Origin: an uncultured beta proteobacterium
Lineage (GTDB): Bacteria; Pseudomonadota; Gammaproteobacteria; Burkholderiales; SG8-39
Direction: 5' to 3'
Assembly: GCA_902826155.1 (NCBI GenBank)
Contig: CADEDU010000005.1
Coordinates: 98,550-162,549, forward strand
DNA: 64,000 bases
Each line of letters opens with the position of its first letter. Within the stretch, counting starts at the first letter, position 1. Positions 1-8,467 of this stretch are shown in pieces. Both the position numbers and the translations under genes were made by a program. The notes under the pieces were generated by a model. The model was not told the DNA's origin. It did no database searches and worked only from the letters and a program-made list of their open reading frames with translations.

Positions 1-242
1 GCGGCCACCACCGTACCGAATGGTTCGTGCCCCAGCGTCGAGGGCAGCTTGGCTCCGCGTTCGGTCATGTAGAAGCGCTTGCCTCCGCCGAGCTCGAAGT
101 AGCCGTCGCGAATGTGCACGTCGCTGTGGCACACGCCGGAATACTTGAGCTTGATGAGCACTTCGGTTCCGGTCGGCCGCGGCGTTTCGCGTACCGCTCG
201 TTGCAGCGGCTTGCCCCATTCGACGACGTCGTAGCTTTCCAT
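1..242 (-). CDS. Zinc-containing alcohol dehydrogenase, 5' part only
   Basis: The minus strand reads from an ATG at 242 off the left edge of the window; about 80 residues are visible. The protein begins MESYDVVEWG and shows the GroES-like fold of medium-chain dehydrogenases: GVCHSDVH with the likely catalytic-zinc ligand Cys38, and GHEPFG with His72-Glu73. Family members oxidise alcohols or reduce aldehydes with NAD(P). The Rossmann domain and structural zinc site lie outside the window, so cofactor and substrate cannot be judged. It is divergent from the gene at 476, and the 233 bases between them hold no other gene that I can see. Confidence 0.85.
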   Translation of the reverse strand, partial: MESYDVVEWGKPLQRAVRETPRPTGTEVLIKLKYSGVCHSDVHIRDGYFELGGGKRFYMTERGAKLPSTLGHEPFGTVVA

Positions 243-475
243 GGTTCCCTCGGGTTGGACGGTGATCGATCTGCCGGCAGCGGACGGACGCGCCGTGCTG
301 CACGTTCGCCGCAAATTCGGTCACAGATTCTACCCAGCACCCCTGATCGGGCGGGATTTTTCCCGGGCTGCGCAGGCTGATCGAACCCATGATTCGGCAT
401 CCCGAATACCAATGAGCGGCCGCGCAACGCTCGCACGCTCTCCCGCAACGAACACAGGCTCTCGGAGGTTCGACC

Positions 476-820
476 ATGAAACCACGCGGCGACCGTATCG
501 CCTGCTCCCTGGAATCCGATGACGGCGCGCGCGGCGTGTACTCGGTGCATGCCGGTACCGAACCGCACACTGTCAGCCGCGTTGATCCGGTCGAGTGGGG
601 CGATAAGAAACCGAACGGCAACATCAAGGTCGCCATGTTCAGCATCATCGGCGACATGGGCTACACCGGCCAGATCATCCGCATTACCGGCGAAGAGTTT
701 CTCGCGCTGATGCGCACCAAGCTCATCACCAATTTCTACGCGGCGATCCTGTGGGGCGGCGGGCCGATGAAGATCGTCAAAGACGCGGCGGTTCTCGCCA
801 AGCGGCCCACACCCGCCTGA
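476..820 (+). CDS. Small conserved-looking protein of unknown function
   Basis: This 114-residue protein is not one I recognise. It begins MKPRGDRIAC, has no signal peptide or clear membrane segment, and is of mixed alpha/beta composition with a moderately hydrophobic stretch around residues 85-100 (LITNFYAAILWGGG). A good ribosome site (CGGAGG) lies 8 bases before the ATG, which supports it as real. It lies upstream of a Bug receptor and molybdenum hydroxylase genes on the same strand, with a 120-base gap, so it may or may not share their transcript. No function is proposed. Confidence 0.6.
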   Translation: MKPRGDRIACSLESDDGARGVYSVHAGTEPHTVSRVDPVEWGDKKPNGNIKVAMFSIIGDMGYTGQIIRITGEEFLALMRTKLITNFYAAILWGGGPMKIVKDAAVLAKRPTPA

Positions 821-940
821 CGCGCACCGAGGCGCGCGTGCACCCGGCAACGGCGTGCACCCCCTCAACAAATCCCTGGCGGCGCACTAGCCGCGCTTTA
901 GCGCTTTAGAATTCGCGCTTCCATCTCCCGGAGCGCGATC

Positions 941-1909
941 ATGTTCGCCCGCACGTCAGCTGTCGTCGTTGCGTTGCTCGCAACGTTGGGCCAGGCGAGC
1001 GCGCAATCGACCTATCCGACCCGGCCCGTTCGCATCATCGTGCCGTTCGCGCCGGGTGGCAGCGCCGACACCATGGCGCGCCTGGTTGGTGGTGAGCTGA
1101 CTCGCAGCCTCGGCCAGCCGGTCATCGTCGAGAACCGTCCCGGTGGTGCATCGATGATCGGCGTCGACACCGTCGCCAAGTCCGCACCGGATGGGCACAC
1201 GCTCGGGCTGGTCGCAACCGGCGCGCTGGCGATCAACCCGGCGCTGTTCGCGAAGATGCCGTTCGATCCGCACAAGGATCTGACGCCGGTAGCGCTCGTC
1301 GCCACGATTCCGATGGTGCTGGTCGCCAACGTCGCGTCGCGCATCGATTCGTTGGGCGAGCTGGTGACGCGGGCCAAAGCCCAGCCCGGCGCGCTGTCGT
1401 TCGGCACCACTGGCAACGGCTCGGCGATGCATCTGGCGGGCGAGATGCTCAAGCAGCAGTTCGGCTTCGACATGACGCACATTCCCTACAAGGGCAGCGC
1501 ACCTGCGGTGGCCGATGCCATGGCCGGCCAGGTGCCGCTGGCGTTCGTCGATCTGACCTCCGCGTTGCCGCACATCCGTTCGGGCAAGGTCGTGGCACTG
1601 GGCACTGCCGGCGGCAAGCGCACGGCCAGCGCGCCCGATCTGCCCACGCTCGCCGAACGCGGCGCCGCAGGATTCGACGCGACGGGATGGCTCGGCATCA
1701 TCGGGCCCGGCGCATTGCCCGGGCCGATCGTCGAGCGGCTCAATGGCGAGATCAATCGAGTCGTGGGCATCGCCGAAATTCGCGACCGGGCGCTCGCGGT
1801 GGGTGCCGAGCCCGCAAGCGACACGGCGGCGGGGTTCGCCCGGTTCGTGCGCGACGAAGCAGCCAAGTGGGCCAAAGCGGTGAAGGCGGCGAATCTGAAA
1901 GTGGAATAA
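941..1909 (+). CDS. Bug-family tripartite tricarboxylate receptor (TctC-like)
   Basis: This 322-residue periplasmic substrate-binding protein has a signal peptide of about 21 residues ending ASAQ. It is followed by the Bug hallmarks: YPTRPVRIIVPFAPGGSADT, a ligand loop ENRPGGASMIG, and the PDG turn around residue 85. The family binds carboxylates and other small anions or amides for TctAB-type secondary transport, but no membrane subunits are near. A GGAG lies upstream of the ATG. The gene ends 14 bases before the [2Fe-2S] subunit of a molybdenum hydroxylase, so it probably belongs to that operon and delivers its substrate or a precursor; that link is inference. Confidence 0.93.
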   Translation: MFARTSAVVVALLATLGQASAQSTYPTRPVRIIVPFAPGGSADTMARLVGGELTRSLGQPVIVENRPGGASMIGVDTVAKSAPDGHTLGLVATGALAINPALFAKMPFDPHKDLTPVALVATIPMVLVANVASRIDSLGELVTRAKAQPGALSFGTTGNGSAMHLAGEMLKQQFGFDMTHIPYKGSAPAVADAMAGQVPLAFVDLTSALPHIRSGKVVALGTAGGKRTASAPDLPTLAERGAAGFDATGWLGIIGPGALPGPIVERLNGEINRVVGIAEIRDRALAVGAEPASDTAAGFARFVRDEAAKWAKAVKAANLKVE

Positions 1910-1923
1910 GTGGAGAACGATGC

Positions 1924-2463
1924 ATGAACGCAGGAGTGGAGCGCGCGATCAAAGTGCGCCGCAACGTGCAGATGCAACTGCGCGTCAATGGCGAGGATGT
2001 GGAGGTGTCCTTCGCGCCGTACAAGACGCTGCTCGAGGTGCTGCGTGAAGATCTCGGGCTCACCGGCACCAAACACGGCTGTGAACTGGGCGAGTGCGGT
2101 GCGTGCGCGGTGCTGGTCGATGGCGAGCCGCAGCTCTCCTGTCTGGTGCTCGGCGTGGAGTGCGACGGCCACTCGATCGAAACGGTCGAAGGACTGGCCG
2201 ACGGCGCCGAGTTGCATCCGCTGCAGACCGCGTTCGCCGATCTCGGTGCTGCGCAGTGCGGCTATTGCACGCCCGGCATCCTGATGACGGCCAAGGCGCT
2301 GCTTGCGAAGGAGCCCAATCCGAGTCGCGACCGCATTCGCGACGCCATCTCCGGCAATCTGTGCCGCTGCACCGGGTACGTGCAGATCTTCGAGGCGATC
2401 GAGGAAGCGGCGCGGGTGATGGTGCAATCCGCCGCGGCAATCAAAAAAGGAGCCGACCGATGA
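1924..2463 (+). CDS. hcrC: Molybdenum hydroxylase [2Fe-2S] subunit (HcrC/CoxS type)
   Basis: This 179-residue small subunit carries two [2Fe-2S] clusters. Cys53, Cys58, Cys61 and Cys73 form the plant-ferredoxin-type site (KHGCELGECGAC), and Cys112, Cys115, Cys147 and Cys149 form the helical-domain site (CGYC, CRC). It passes electrons between the molybdenum site and the FAD subunit. I start at ATG 1924, 14 bases after the Bug receptor stop, because the frame upstream of it only extends back through that gene. Its stop overlaps the start of the large subunit (ATGA), which implies translational coupling. The symbol is given by analogy with the neighbouring HcrB-type gene. Confidence 0.92.
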   Translation: MNAGVERAIKVRRNVQMQLRVNGEDVEVSFAPYKTLLEVLREDLGLTGTKHGCELGECGACAVLVDGEPQLSCLVLGVECDGHSIETVEGLADGAELHPLQTAFADLGAAQCGYCTPGILMTAKALLAKEPNPSRDRIRDAISGNLCRCTGYVQIFEAIEEAARVMVQSAAAIKKGADR

Positions 2464-4922
2464 GCGCGCGCGATCGATTGAACGTAATCGGCAAACCGCG
2501 TCGCCGTGTCGACGGCCGCGCCAAGGTCACCGGGCTTACGCGCTTCGCCGATGACATCGTGCTGCCGCGCATGGTCCACGCCCGGCTGCTGCGCTCGCCG
2601 CATCCGCATGCGCTGATCGAATCGATCGACGCCGCACGCGCGCTCGCGTTGCCCGGCGTGCATCTGGTGCTGACGGGGGCGGACTTCCCGATCACGTTCG
2701 GCATCATGCCGGTGTCGCAAGACGAATACCCGCTGGCGCGCGATCGGGTGCGTTACGTCGGCGACCCGGTGGCCGCGGTGATCGCCAAGGATGAGCAGAC
2801 CGCCACCGAGGCGCTCGATCTGATCGACGTGAAGTATCGGCCGCTGCCCACGATCGCCAGTCCCGAAGAAGCATTGGCCAATCCTGAGCCGCGCCTGCAC
2901 GAGTACGGCGAGTTCGGCAACGTGCACCGCATCCAGAGCTACGAGTTCGGTGACATCGAGGACGCCCTCGCGAAAGCCGACCACGTGTTCGAGGACACGT
3001 TCTTCTACGAGGGCAATACCCATCTGCCGATGGAGCAGCACGCGGCGGTGGCAACCGTCGACCCGGAAGGCAAGCTCACGATGTGGTCGAGCACGCAGGT
3101 GCCGCACTACATCCATCGCGCGATGGCCAAGGCGCTGCAGATGCCGCCCGCGCACATCCGCGTCATCGCCTGCCCGAACGGCGGCGGGTTCGGCGGCAAG
3201 TGCGATCTGCACAACCACGAAATCGTGGTTGCCAAAGCGGCGCTCAAGCTCGGTCGTCCGGTGAAGGTCTGCCTCAACCGCGAGGAAGTGTTCTACATGC
3301 ACCGCGGGCGCCATCCGGTGCTGATGAAAATGCGCACCGGCGTGAACAAGGACGGCACGCTCGCCGGCATGCATCTGCAGACCCTGCTCGATGGCGGCGG
3401 TTACGGCTCGTACGGCGCGGCCAGCACGTTCTACACCGGCGTGCTGCAGACGGTGACCTACGAGCTGCCGCGCTACAAGTTCGATGCGTGTCGCACGTTT
3501 ACCAACAAGCCGGCATGCGGCCCCAAGCGCGGTCACGGCACACCGCAACCGCGCTTCGGCCAGGAGGTGCAACTCGACAAGATCGCCGAAAAGCTCAAGC
3601 TCGATCCGGCCGAATTGCGCTTGAAGATCGTCGCCAAGCCCAATTCGCTCACCGCCAACTGGCTGAAGATCGGCACCATCGGCCTGGCCGAGTGCATCCG
3701 GCGCGTGGTCGAGCGTTCCGACTGGAAGAACAAGCACGGCAAGTTGCCCTACGGCCGCGGCGTGGGCATCGCGTGCTCGTCGTACCTGAGCGGCGCGGGG
3801 TTGCCGATCTACTGGAACAAGATGCCGCACTCGGGCGTGCAGCTGCTCGTCGATCGCAGCGGGCAGGTGACGGTGTTCTGCGGCGCCACCGAGATCGGCC
3901 AGGGCTCCGATGACGTACTCGCCGCGTGCGTGGCCGAAGTACTTGGGATCGACGCGTTCGAGATCCGCTGCATCACCGGCGACACCGGCCTCACGCCGAT
4001 CGACCTGGGTTCGTACTCCAGCCGCGTGACGGTGATGATGGGTCACGCGGCGATCCAGGCGGCCGAGCGCGTGAAGAAGCAGATCCTCGAAGCAGCAAGC
4101 GAGAAGATGGACGTCTCGCCCGACAAACTGGTGTGCGCCCAGGGCCGCGTGTTCTTCAGCGAGGACCCCGGCAAGTCGATGAGTTTTCGCGAAGCGGTCG
4201 GGGCGGCCGAAGAAAAGTTCGGCACCCTGGGGGCGGTCGGTTCGTACTCGCCACCGCGTCCGCCGGGCAAGTACAAAGGCGCGGGCGTCGGGCCGTCGCC
4301 CGCCTACTCGTATTCGGCGTGCATCGTCGAGGTCGATGTCGATCCCAATACCGGCTGGATCCACGTGCCGAAGATCTGGGTGGCGCACGACATCGGCCGC
4401 TCGATCAATCCGGTGCTGGTGCGCGGTCAGGTCGAAGGCAGCGTCTACATGGGGCTGGGCGAAGCGCTCATGGAAGAGCAGGTATTCCGCCGCCTGCCGC
4501 CGAAACTCTCCGGCGCGCTGGTGCACAAGATCCCGTCGATGCTCGAGTACAAGAGCCTCACGTCGCTGGACATGCCCGAGATCGTCACCGACATCATCGA
4601 GGATCCCGATCCGAACTGTCCGTTCGGCGCCAAGGAGGCCGGGCAGGGGCCGCTTTTGCCGGTGATGCCCGCGGTCGCTAACGCGGTGTTCGACGCGGTC
4701 GGCGTGCGCATCGACGAAGTGCCGATCACGCCCGACAAGGTGCTGCGCGCACTGGCGAAGAAAGCCAAAGGCGAAGCGCCGCGCGTGGGGCCGGAGCATT
4801 TCCCGGACGTGCCCTATCCCGAGCCGGTATTCGTGCTGCCGCCGTGGGAAGGCGGCGATGGCAACGCGTCGCAGACTCCGCCGCGCGCCAAACCCGCCAA
4901 CGCGAACCGGAAGGTGGCGTAG
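2460..4922 (+). CDS. hcrA: Molybdenum hydroxylase large subunit (HcrA/XdhB-like)
   Basis: This 820-residue molybdopterin-cytosine-dinucleotide subunit belongs to the xanthine dehydrogenase family. It begins with the GKPRRRVDGRAKVTG entry motif. It shows the Mo-site loop GGGFGGK near residue 242 and a RGHGTPQ loop, as in hydroxybenzoyl-CoA reductase-like members, rather than the YRGAGRPE loop of CoxL types. At the position that normally holds the catalytic Glu it reads KEAGQGP, with Gln729 (codon CAG at 4644-4646). The ATG overlaps the stop of the small subunit. With its neighbours it forms a complete three-subunit enzyme. The likely substrate is an aromatic acyl-CoA or N-heterocycle, but the Gln leaves the chemistry open. 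Confidence 0.9.
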   Translation: MSARDRLNVIGKPRRRVDGRAKVTGLTRFADDIVLPRMVHARLLRSPHPHALIESIDAARALALPGVHLVLTGADFPITFGIMPVSQDEYPLARDRVRYVGDPVAAVIAKDEQTATEALDLIDVKYRPLPTIASPEEALANPEPRLHEYGEFGNVHRIQSYEFGDIEDALAKADHVFEDTFFYEGNTHLPMEQHAAVATVDPEGKLTMWSSTQVPHYIHRAMAKALQMPPAHIRVIACPNGGGFGGKCDLHNHEIVVAKAALKLGRPVKVCLNREEVFYMHRGRHPVLMKMRTGVNKDGTLAGMHLQTLLDGGGYGSYGAASTFYTGVLQTVTYELPRYKFDACRTFTNKPACGPKRGHGTPQPRFGQEVQLDKIAEKLKLDPAELRLKIVAKPNSLTANWLKIGTIGLAECIRRVVERSDWKNKHGKLPYGRGVGIACSSYLSGAGLPIYWNKMPHSGVQLLVDRSGQVTVFCGATEIGQGSDDVLAACVAEVLGIDAFEIRCITGDTGLTPIDLGSYSSRVTVMMGHAAIQAAERVKKQILEAASEKMDVSPDKLVCAQGRVFFSEDPGKSMSFREAVGAAEEKFGTLGAVGSYSPPRPPGKYKGAGVGPSPAYSYSACIVEVDVDPNTGWIHVPKIWVAHDIGRSINPVLVRGQVEGSVYMGLGEALMEEQVFRRLPPKLSGALVHKIPSMLEYKSLTSLDMPEIVTDIIEDPDPNCPFGAKEAGQGPLLPVMPAVANAVFDAVGVRIDEVPITPDKVLRALAKKAKGEAPRVGPEHFPDVPYPEPVFVLPPWEGGDGNASQTPPRAKPANANRKVA

Positions 4923-4990
4923 ATGAGCGCGCTTTCCGCAGGCGGGAGCTTCGTTCGCGCTGAAATTAGCCTCCTCACGGAGCAACAACC

Positions 4991-6013
4991 ATGATGCGGC
5001 TACCCTGGTTCGATTACCGCCAGCCGCGTTCACTCGGTGAGACCGCTCGCATCCTCGCCGGTGAAGGCTCGCAGGCGATGCTGATCGCCGGCGGCACCGA
5101 TCTGCTGCCGAACATGAAGCGTCGACAGCAGGTGCCGCAGACGCTCGTTTCGCTACGGCAGGTCGAAGGCCTTAAGGGCGTTGTCAACGGCACCGACCTG
5201 ACCCTTGGTGCGGGCTTGACGCTCACCGAAATCGTCGAGAGCGACAAGATCGGCGCGCCCTACAAAGGGCTCAAGCAGGCCGCGCATCAGGTGGCCACGG
5301 TGCATTTGCGCAACATGGGCACGATCGGCGGCAACCTGTGCCTGGACACGCGTTGCAACTACTACGATCAGAACTACGAGTGGCGCAAGGCGATCGACTT
5401 CTGCCTGAAGAAAGACGGCGACACCTGCTGGGTCGCCACCGCGAGCAAGCGCTGCGTTGCAGCCTCCTCCACCGATACCGCGCCGGCGTTGATGGCGCTG
5501 GGTGCCAAGGTGCGACTGTTGTCGGTGGGTGGCGAGCGCGAACTGGCGCTGGCCGATTTGTACAAGAACGACGGCATCGACTATCTCGCGCGCAAGCCCG
5601 AGGAGATCCTGACCGAGGTCGTGCTCCCCGATGCTGCGGGCTGGCGCAGCACATATTGGAAGTTGCGCCGACGCGGCGCGTTCGATTTTCCGGTGCTGGG
5701 CGTGGGCGCCGCCGCGAAGTTCGCTGCCGACGGCACCGTCACCGAGGCACGCATCGCGCTGGGCGCGGTCGCTTCGCGGCCGTTCCTGGTGCCGGCTGGC
5801 GCAACCGCGCTGGTGGGCAAGGCGCTGACCGACGAATCGATCGGCGCTGCCGCGGCTGCAGTTGCCAGCCGCGCCAAGCCGCTCGACAACACCGATCTGG
5901 ATCTGTACTGGCGTAAAGACGTCGTCGGCAGTTTCGTGACGTATGCCCTGCGCGAACTGCGTGGTGACGACATGCGTGAGGTGCGTCGGCGGGTGGCGCG
6001 CGTCGAGCTTTGA
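4991..6013 (+). CDS. hcrB: FAD subunit with extra [4Fe-4S] loop (4-hydroxybenzoyl-CoA reductase beta type)
   Basis: This 340-residue FAD-binding subunit has the AGGTDLLPN pyrophosphate-binding motif near residue 33 and TIGGNL at 111-116, both standard for CoxM/XdhC-type subunits. In addition, residues 117-160 hold a cysteine-rich insert with Cys117, Cys122, Cys138, Cys146 and Cys155. In 4-hydroxybenzoyl-CoA reductase such an insert binds a [4Fe-4S] cluster that lowers the potential so that the enzyme reduces its ring substrate. I recall the Thauera ligands as Cys122, 138, 146 and 155, the same numbers as here. Two ATGs (4991, 4994) are possible. It closes the operon, 68 bases after the large subunit. 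Confidence 0.9.
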   Translation: MMRLPWFDYRQPRSLGETARILAGEGSQAMLIAGGTDLLPNMKRRQQVPQTLVSLRQVEGLKGVVNGTDLTLGAGLTLTEIVESDKIGAPYKGLKQAAHQVATVHLRNMGTIGGNLCLDTRCNYYDQNYEWRKAIDFCLKKDGDTCWVATASKRCVAASSTDTAPALMALGAKVRLLSVGGERELALADLYKNDGIDYLARKPEEILTEVVLPDAAGWRSTYWKLRRRGAFDFPVLGVGAAAKFAADGTVTEARIALGAVASRPFLVPAGATALVGKALTDESIGAAAAAVASRAKPLDNTDLDLYWRKDVVGSFVTYALRELRGDDMREVRRRVARVEL

Positions 6014-6077
6014 CCTTTCGCAATCCCGTCGAGCGGCGCTCTGGAACTCTTTCGAGGCCGCGTTTGTCGCAGGTATC

Positions 6078-6560
6078 ATGCCGCCCATGGTCCGATTCGC
6101 TCGCATCGTTCTCGTCGCCTTGCTTGTCGCGATGATCCCCGCCAAGGGATTTGCCGCGGCGCGCATGCTGTTCTGCGGCATGGCGTCCGATCGCACTGCG
6201 ATGATGGCGCACGGCCAGAGTGGAATGAGCGGCGGTGCACATCATGGTGCTGGCCATGGCGCTGATCAGGCGAATGCACAACCGCCTTGCCACGCCGCGG
6301 ATGCGGGAGTGGCCGGTCACGGTGCACGCCACGGCGGTTCGGCAGGTGGTGCGAGCGGGGACGGTACCGGCCCGGATGATCAAGCCCCTACTCACGAAGC
6401 CTCGTGCAGCGTCTGCGCGGTGTGCTCGTCCGCGACGGCGATCGCCAGTGTTCCGGTGATGCCGTCGGACCTTGCCGCTTCCTATCGAGCGGCGACCGCG
6501 CGTCTCGTTCATTTCGTCGGCCATATCCCGCCGACCCTCGATCGGCCACCTCTAGGCTGA
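6078..6560 (+). CDS. His/Met/Cys-rich secreted protein, DUF2946-like
   Basis: This 160-residue protein has an N-terminal hydrophobic signal segment (VRFARIVLVALLVAMIPAKG). A central region follows that is rich in His, Met and Gly (HGQSGMSGGAHHGAGHGAD), and then a Cys pair (CSVCAVC) before a hydrophobic stretch. This is the usual look of small DUF2946 proteins near copper genes, and metal binding in the periplasm or membrane is plausible. Start choice is ATG 6078, with 6087 a close alternative. It heads a run of same-strand copper genes. Family assignment is from overall pattern only. Confidence 0.65.
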   Translation: MPPMVRFARIVLVALLVAMIPAKGFAAARMLFCGMASDRTAMMAHGQSGMSGGAHHGAGHGADQANAQPPCHAADAGVAGHGARHGGSAGGASGDGTGPDDQAPTHEASCSVCAVCSSATAIASVPVMPSDLAASYRAATARLVHFVGHIPPTLDRPPLG

Positions 6561-6635
6561 CTCCCGTTGCGTTAGTGCCCGCGGCGTGCCGCTTCGTCGG
6601 CGCGTCCGATGTTCGTTTGCACCCGGGAGTATTCA

Positions 6636-7010
6636 ATGATTCGCATTGCAGCCAACGTGGCTGTCGTTTGCGCATTTGCATGCAGCGCGCAAGCGCAGTC
6701 CGCCGCACCGCTTCAGCGTTCCGATCCGGCTGACCCGGCCCTGCCGGTTCCGGCCGCCCGATACGACTCGCCGTATTCCGGCTATCAACGCTTCGAGGAG
6801 CAGAAGCCGGCGTCCTGGCGTGCCCTGAACGACGAGGTCGAGCGCCTCGGCGGTCACGAGGGTCACATCAAAGGCTCAGCACCGAACGAGCCGCCTCGCG
6901 CACCGGCCGCCCGCGAAGCCGCGCGCGCCGCACCGTCGCCAGCGCCTCAAGCGGCGCCGAACCCTGCACTGAAGCCCGCAGCGGGCGGTGCGCATAAACA
7001 CCATCACTAG
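6636..7010 (+). CDS. Small secreted His-tailed protein of a copper operon
   Basis: This 124-residue protein has a signal peptide (cleavage probably after SAQAQ, about residue 20). A short ordered region (residues 30-75) contains YDSPYSGYQRFEEQ and HEGH, followed by an Ala/Pro-rich tail ending HKHHH. Start ATG 6636 follows a GGGAG ribosome site. It ends 10 bases before the TolC-type gene, so they are probably co-transcribed. Position and terminal histidines suggest a periplasmic metal-binding accessory. I do not recognise a named family. Confidence 0.7.
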   Translation: MIRIAANVAVVCAFACSAQAQSAAPLQRSDPADPALPVPAARYDSPYSGYQRFEEQKPASWRALNDEVERLGGHEGHIKGSAPNEPPRAPAAREAARAAPSPAPQAAPNPALKPAAGGAHKHHH

Positions 7011-7020
7011 CGAGGGACGC

Positions 7021-8454
7021 ATGCAATTGCTGAATCGACTATCAGCGAGCGGCACCTCGCGCGCAGCAGTGCTCGCTGTCGTGGTGGTGCTGGGGGGATG
7101 TGCCACGTTCTCCAACGACGGCGGCTTCGGTGCGATCGAGACCATCGCCAAGGAGCGCCTCGGCCAGAACGTGCGCTGGCAGCGCTCGGACGCCGACGCG
7201 CAAGCGGTGCGCGAGGCGCTCGCGCCGCTGCTCGCCAAACCGCTTTCTGCCGATGACGCGGTGCAAGTCGCGCTGCTCAACAACCCTGGCCTGCAGGCGA
7301 CTTACGCCGAACTCGGCGTGGCCGAGTCCGAACTGGTACAGGCCGGACGATTGCGCAACCCGCACTACGCGATCCTGCGCACCAAGCGCGGCAACGACGT
7401 CGAGAAAGTCGAAGAAGCGCTGTCGCTGGAGATCATCAGCCTGCTCACGATGCCGCTGCGATCGCGCATGGAAGCGCGCCGGTTCGAGCGGGTTCAGCGC
7501 GACGTCGGCGAGCGCATGCTGCGTGTCGCGCACGACACCCGCAAGGCTTACGTGCAGGCGCTTGCCGCCGAGGAGATTGCCCGATACATGGCGCAGGTCC
7601 ATGAAGCGGCCGAGGCGAGCGCGGAACTGGCGCGGCGCATGGCGCGTGCGGGCAATTTTCCGAAGCTCACGCAGATGCGCGAGCACGCGTTCTACGCCGA
7701 GGCGACGGCCAACCTGGCGCGCGCACGCCATGGCGCACTGGCCGAGCGCGAGAAGCTGACCCGGCTGATGGGGCTGTACGGCGCGGACGCGCAGTTCAAG
7801 CTGCCCGAGCGTCTGCCCGATCTGCCGGCGACGCTGGTCGAGCGTCAGGCGCTCGAATCGACCACACTGAGCGAACGGCTCGACGTGCAGGCTGCGCGAC
7901 GCGACACCGAAAGCCTGGCGCAATCGCTTGGCCTCACCCAATTCACCCGCTTCATCAACGTGCTCGAAGTGGGCCGCGCCCGCACTCGCGAGGGCGATCA
8001 TCCGTTCGCTTACGGTTACGAGATCAGCCTGGAAATTCCGCTGTTCGATTGGGGCGGCGCCAAGGTGGCACGCGCCGAAGCGCTGTATATGCAATCGGTG
8101 CATCGCGTGGCCGAGGTCGCGGTCAACGCGCGATCGGAGGTGCGCGAAGCGTACTCGGCGTATCGCACCAGCTACGACACGGCGCGCCACTATCGCGACG
8201 AGGTCGTGCCGCTCAAGAAGCAGATCGGCGAGGAGCAGCTGCTGCGCTACAACGGCATGCTGATCAGCGTGTTCGAACTGCTCGCTGATGCGCGCGACCA
8301 GGTCTCGGCGGTAAGCGCGACCATCGAAGCACTGCGCGATTTCTGGCTGGCTGAAAGCAATCTGCGCGTCGCGATGTCGGTGGGCTCGCCCGGCGCGATG
8401 GGGATGGCGGGTGCAAGAACCACGACGCCTGCGGCCGCCGCCGGCGGCCACTGA
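7021..8454 (+). CDS. TolC-family outer-membrane lipoprotein (CusC-like)
   Basis: This 477-residue protein has a lipoprotein signal with lipobox LGGC, so it is probably acylated on Cys24. The rest is the duplicated alpha-helical coiled-coil plan of TolC/NodT-type channels, with VQVALLNNPGLQATYAELGVAESEL in the first repeat and long Ala/Glu/Arg-rich helices. Such channels form the outer-membrane exit duct for tripartite metal or drug exporters. No RND pump or membrane-fusion protein is next to it, so the partner must be elsewhere. It lies 13 bases before the multicopper oxidase gene, indicating a copper role. Confidence 0.9.
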   Translation: MQLLNRLSASGTSRAAVLAVVVVLGGCATFSNDGGFGAIETIAKERLGQNVRWQRSDADAQAVREALAPLLAKPLSADDAVQVALLNNPGLQATYAELGVAESELVQAGRLRNPHYAILRTKRGNDVEKVEEALSLEIISLLTMPLRSRMEARRFERVQRDVGERMLRVAHDTRKAYVQALAAEEIARYMAQVHEAAEASAELARRMARAGNFPKLTQMREHAFYAEATANLARARHGALAEREKLTRLMGLYGADAQFKLPERLPDLPATLVERQALESTTLSERLDVQAARRDTESLAQSLGLTQFTRFINVLEVGRARTREGDHPFAYGYEISLEIPLFDWGGAKVARAEALYMQSVHRVAEVAVNARSEVREAYSAYRTSYDTARHYRDEVVPLKKQIGEEQLLRYNGMLISVFELLADARDQVSAVSATIEALRDFWLAESNLRVAMSVGSPGAMGMAGARTTTPAAAAGGH

Positions 8455-8467
8455 TCGGAGCGAATCC

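Noticed and set aside
350..370. Short GC-rich inverted repeat near GGGCGGGATTTTTCCCGGGC
   Set aside because: Pairing is short and imperfect, and it lies between divergent genes where no terminator is expected.
65..871. A 268-residue minus-strand frame across the left end
   Set aside because: It is in a different frame from the alcohol dehydrogenase, which shows real zinc-binding motifs, and overlaps the gene at 476.
2262..5033. A 923-residue open frame on the minus strand
   Set aside because: It runs antisense through the whole molybdenum hydroxylase operon, is full of His/Arg/Ala, and shows no family motif; GC-rich third positions keep it open.
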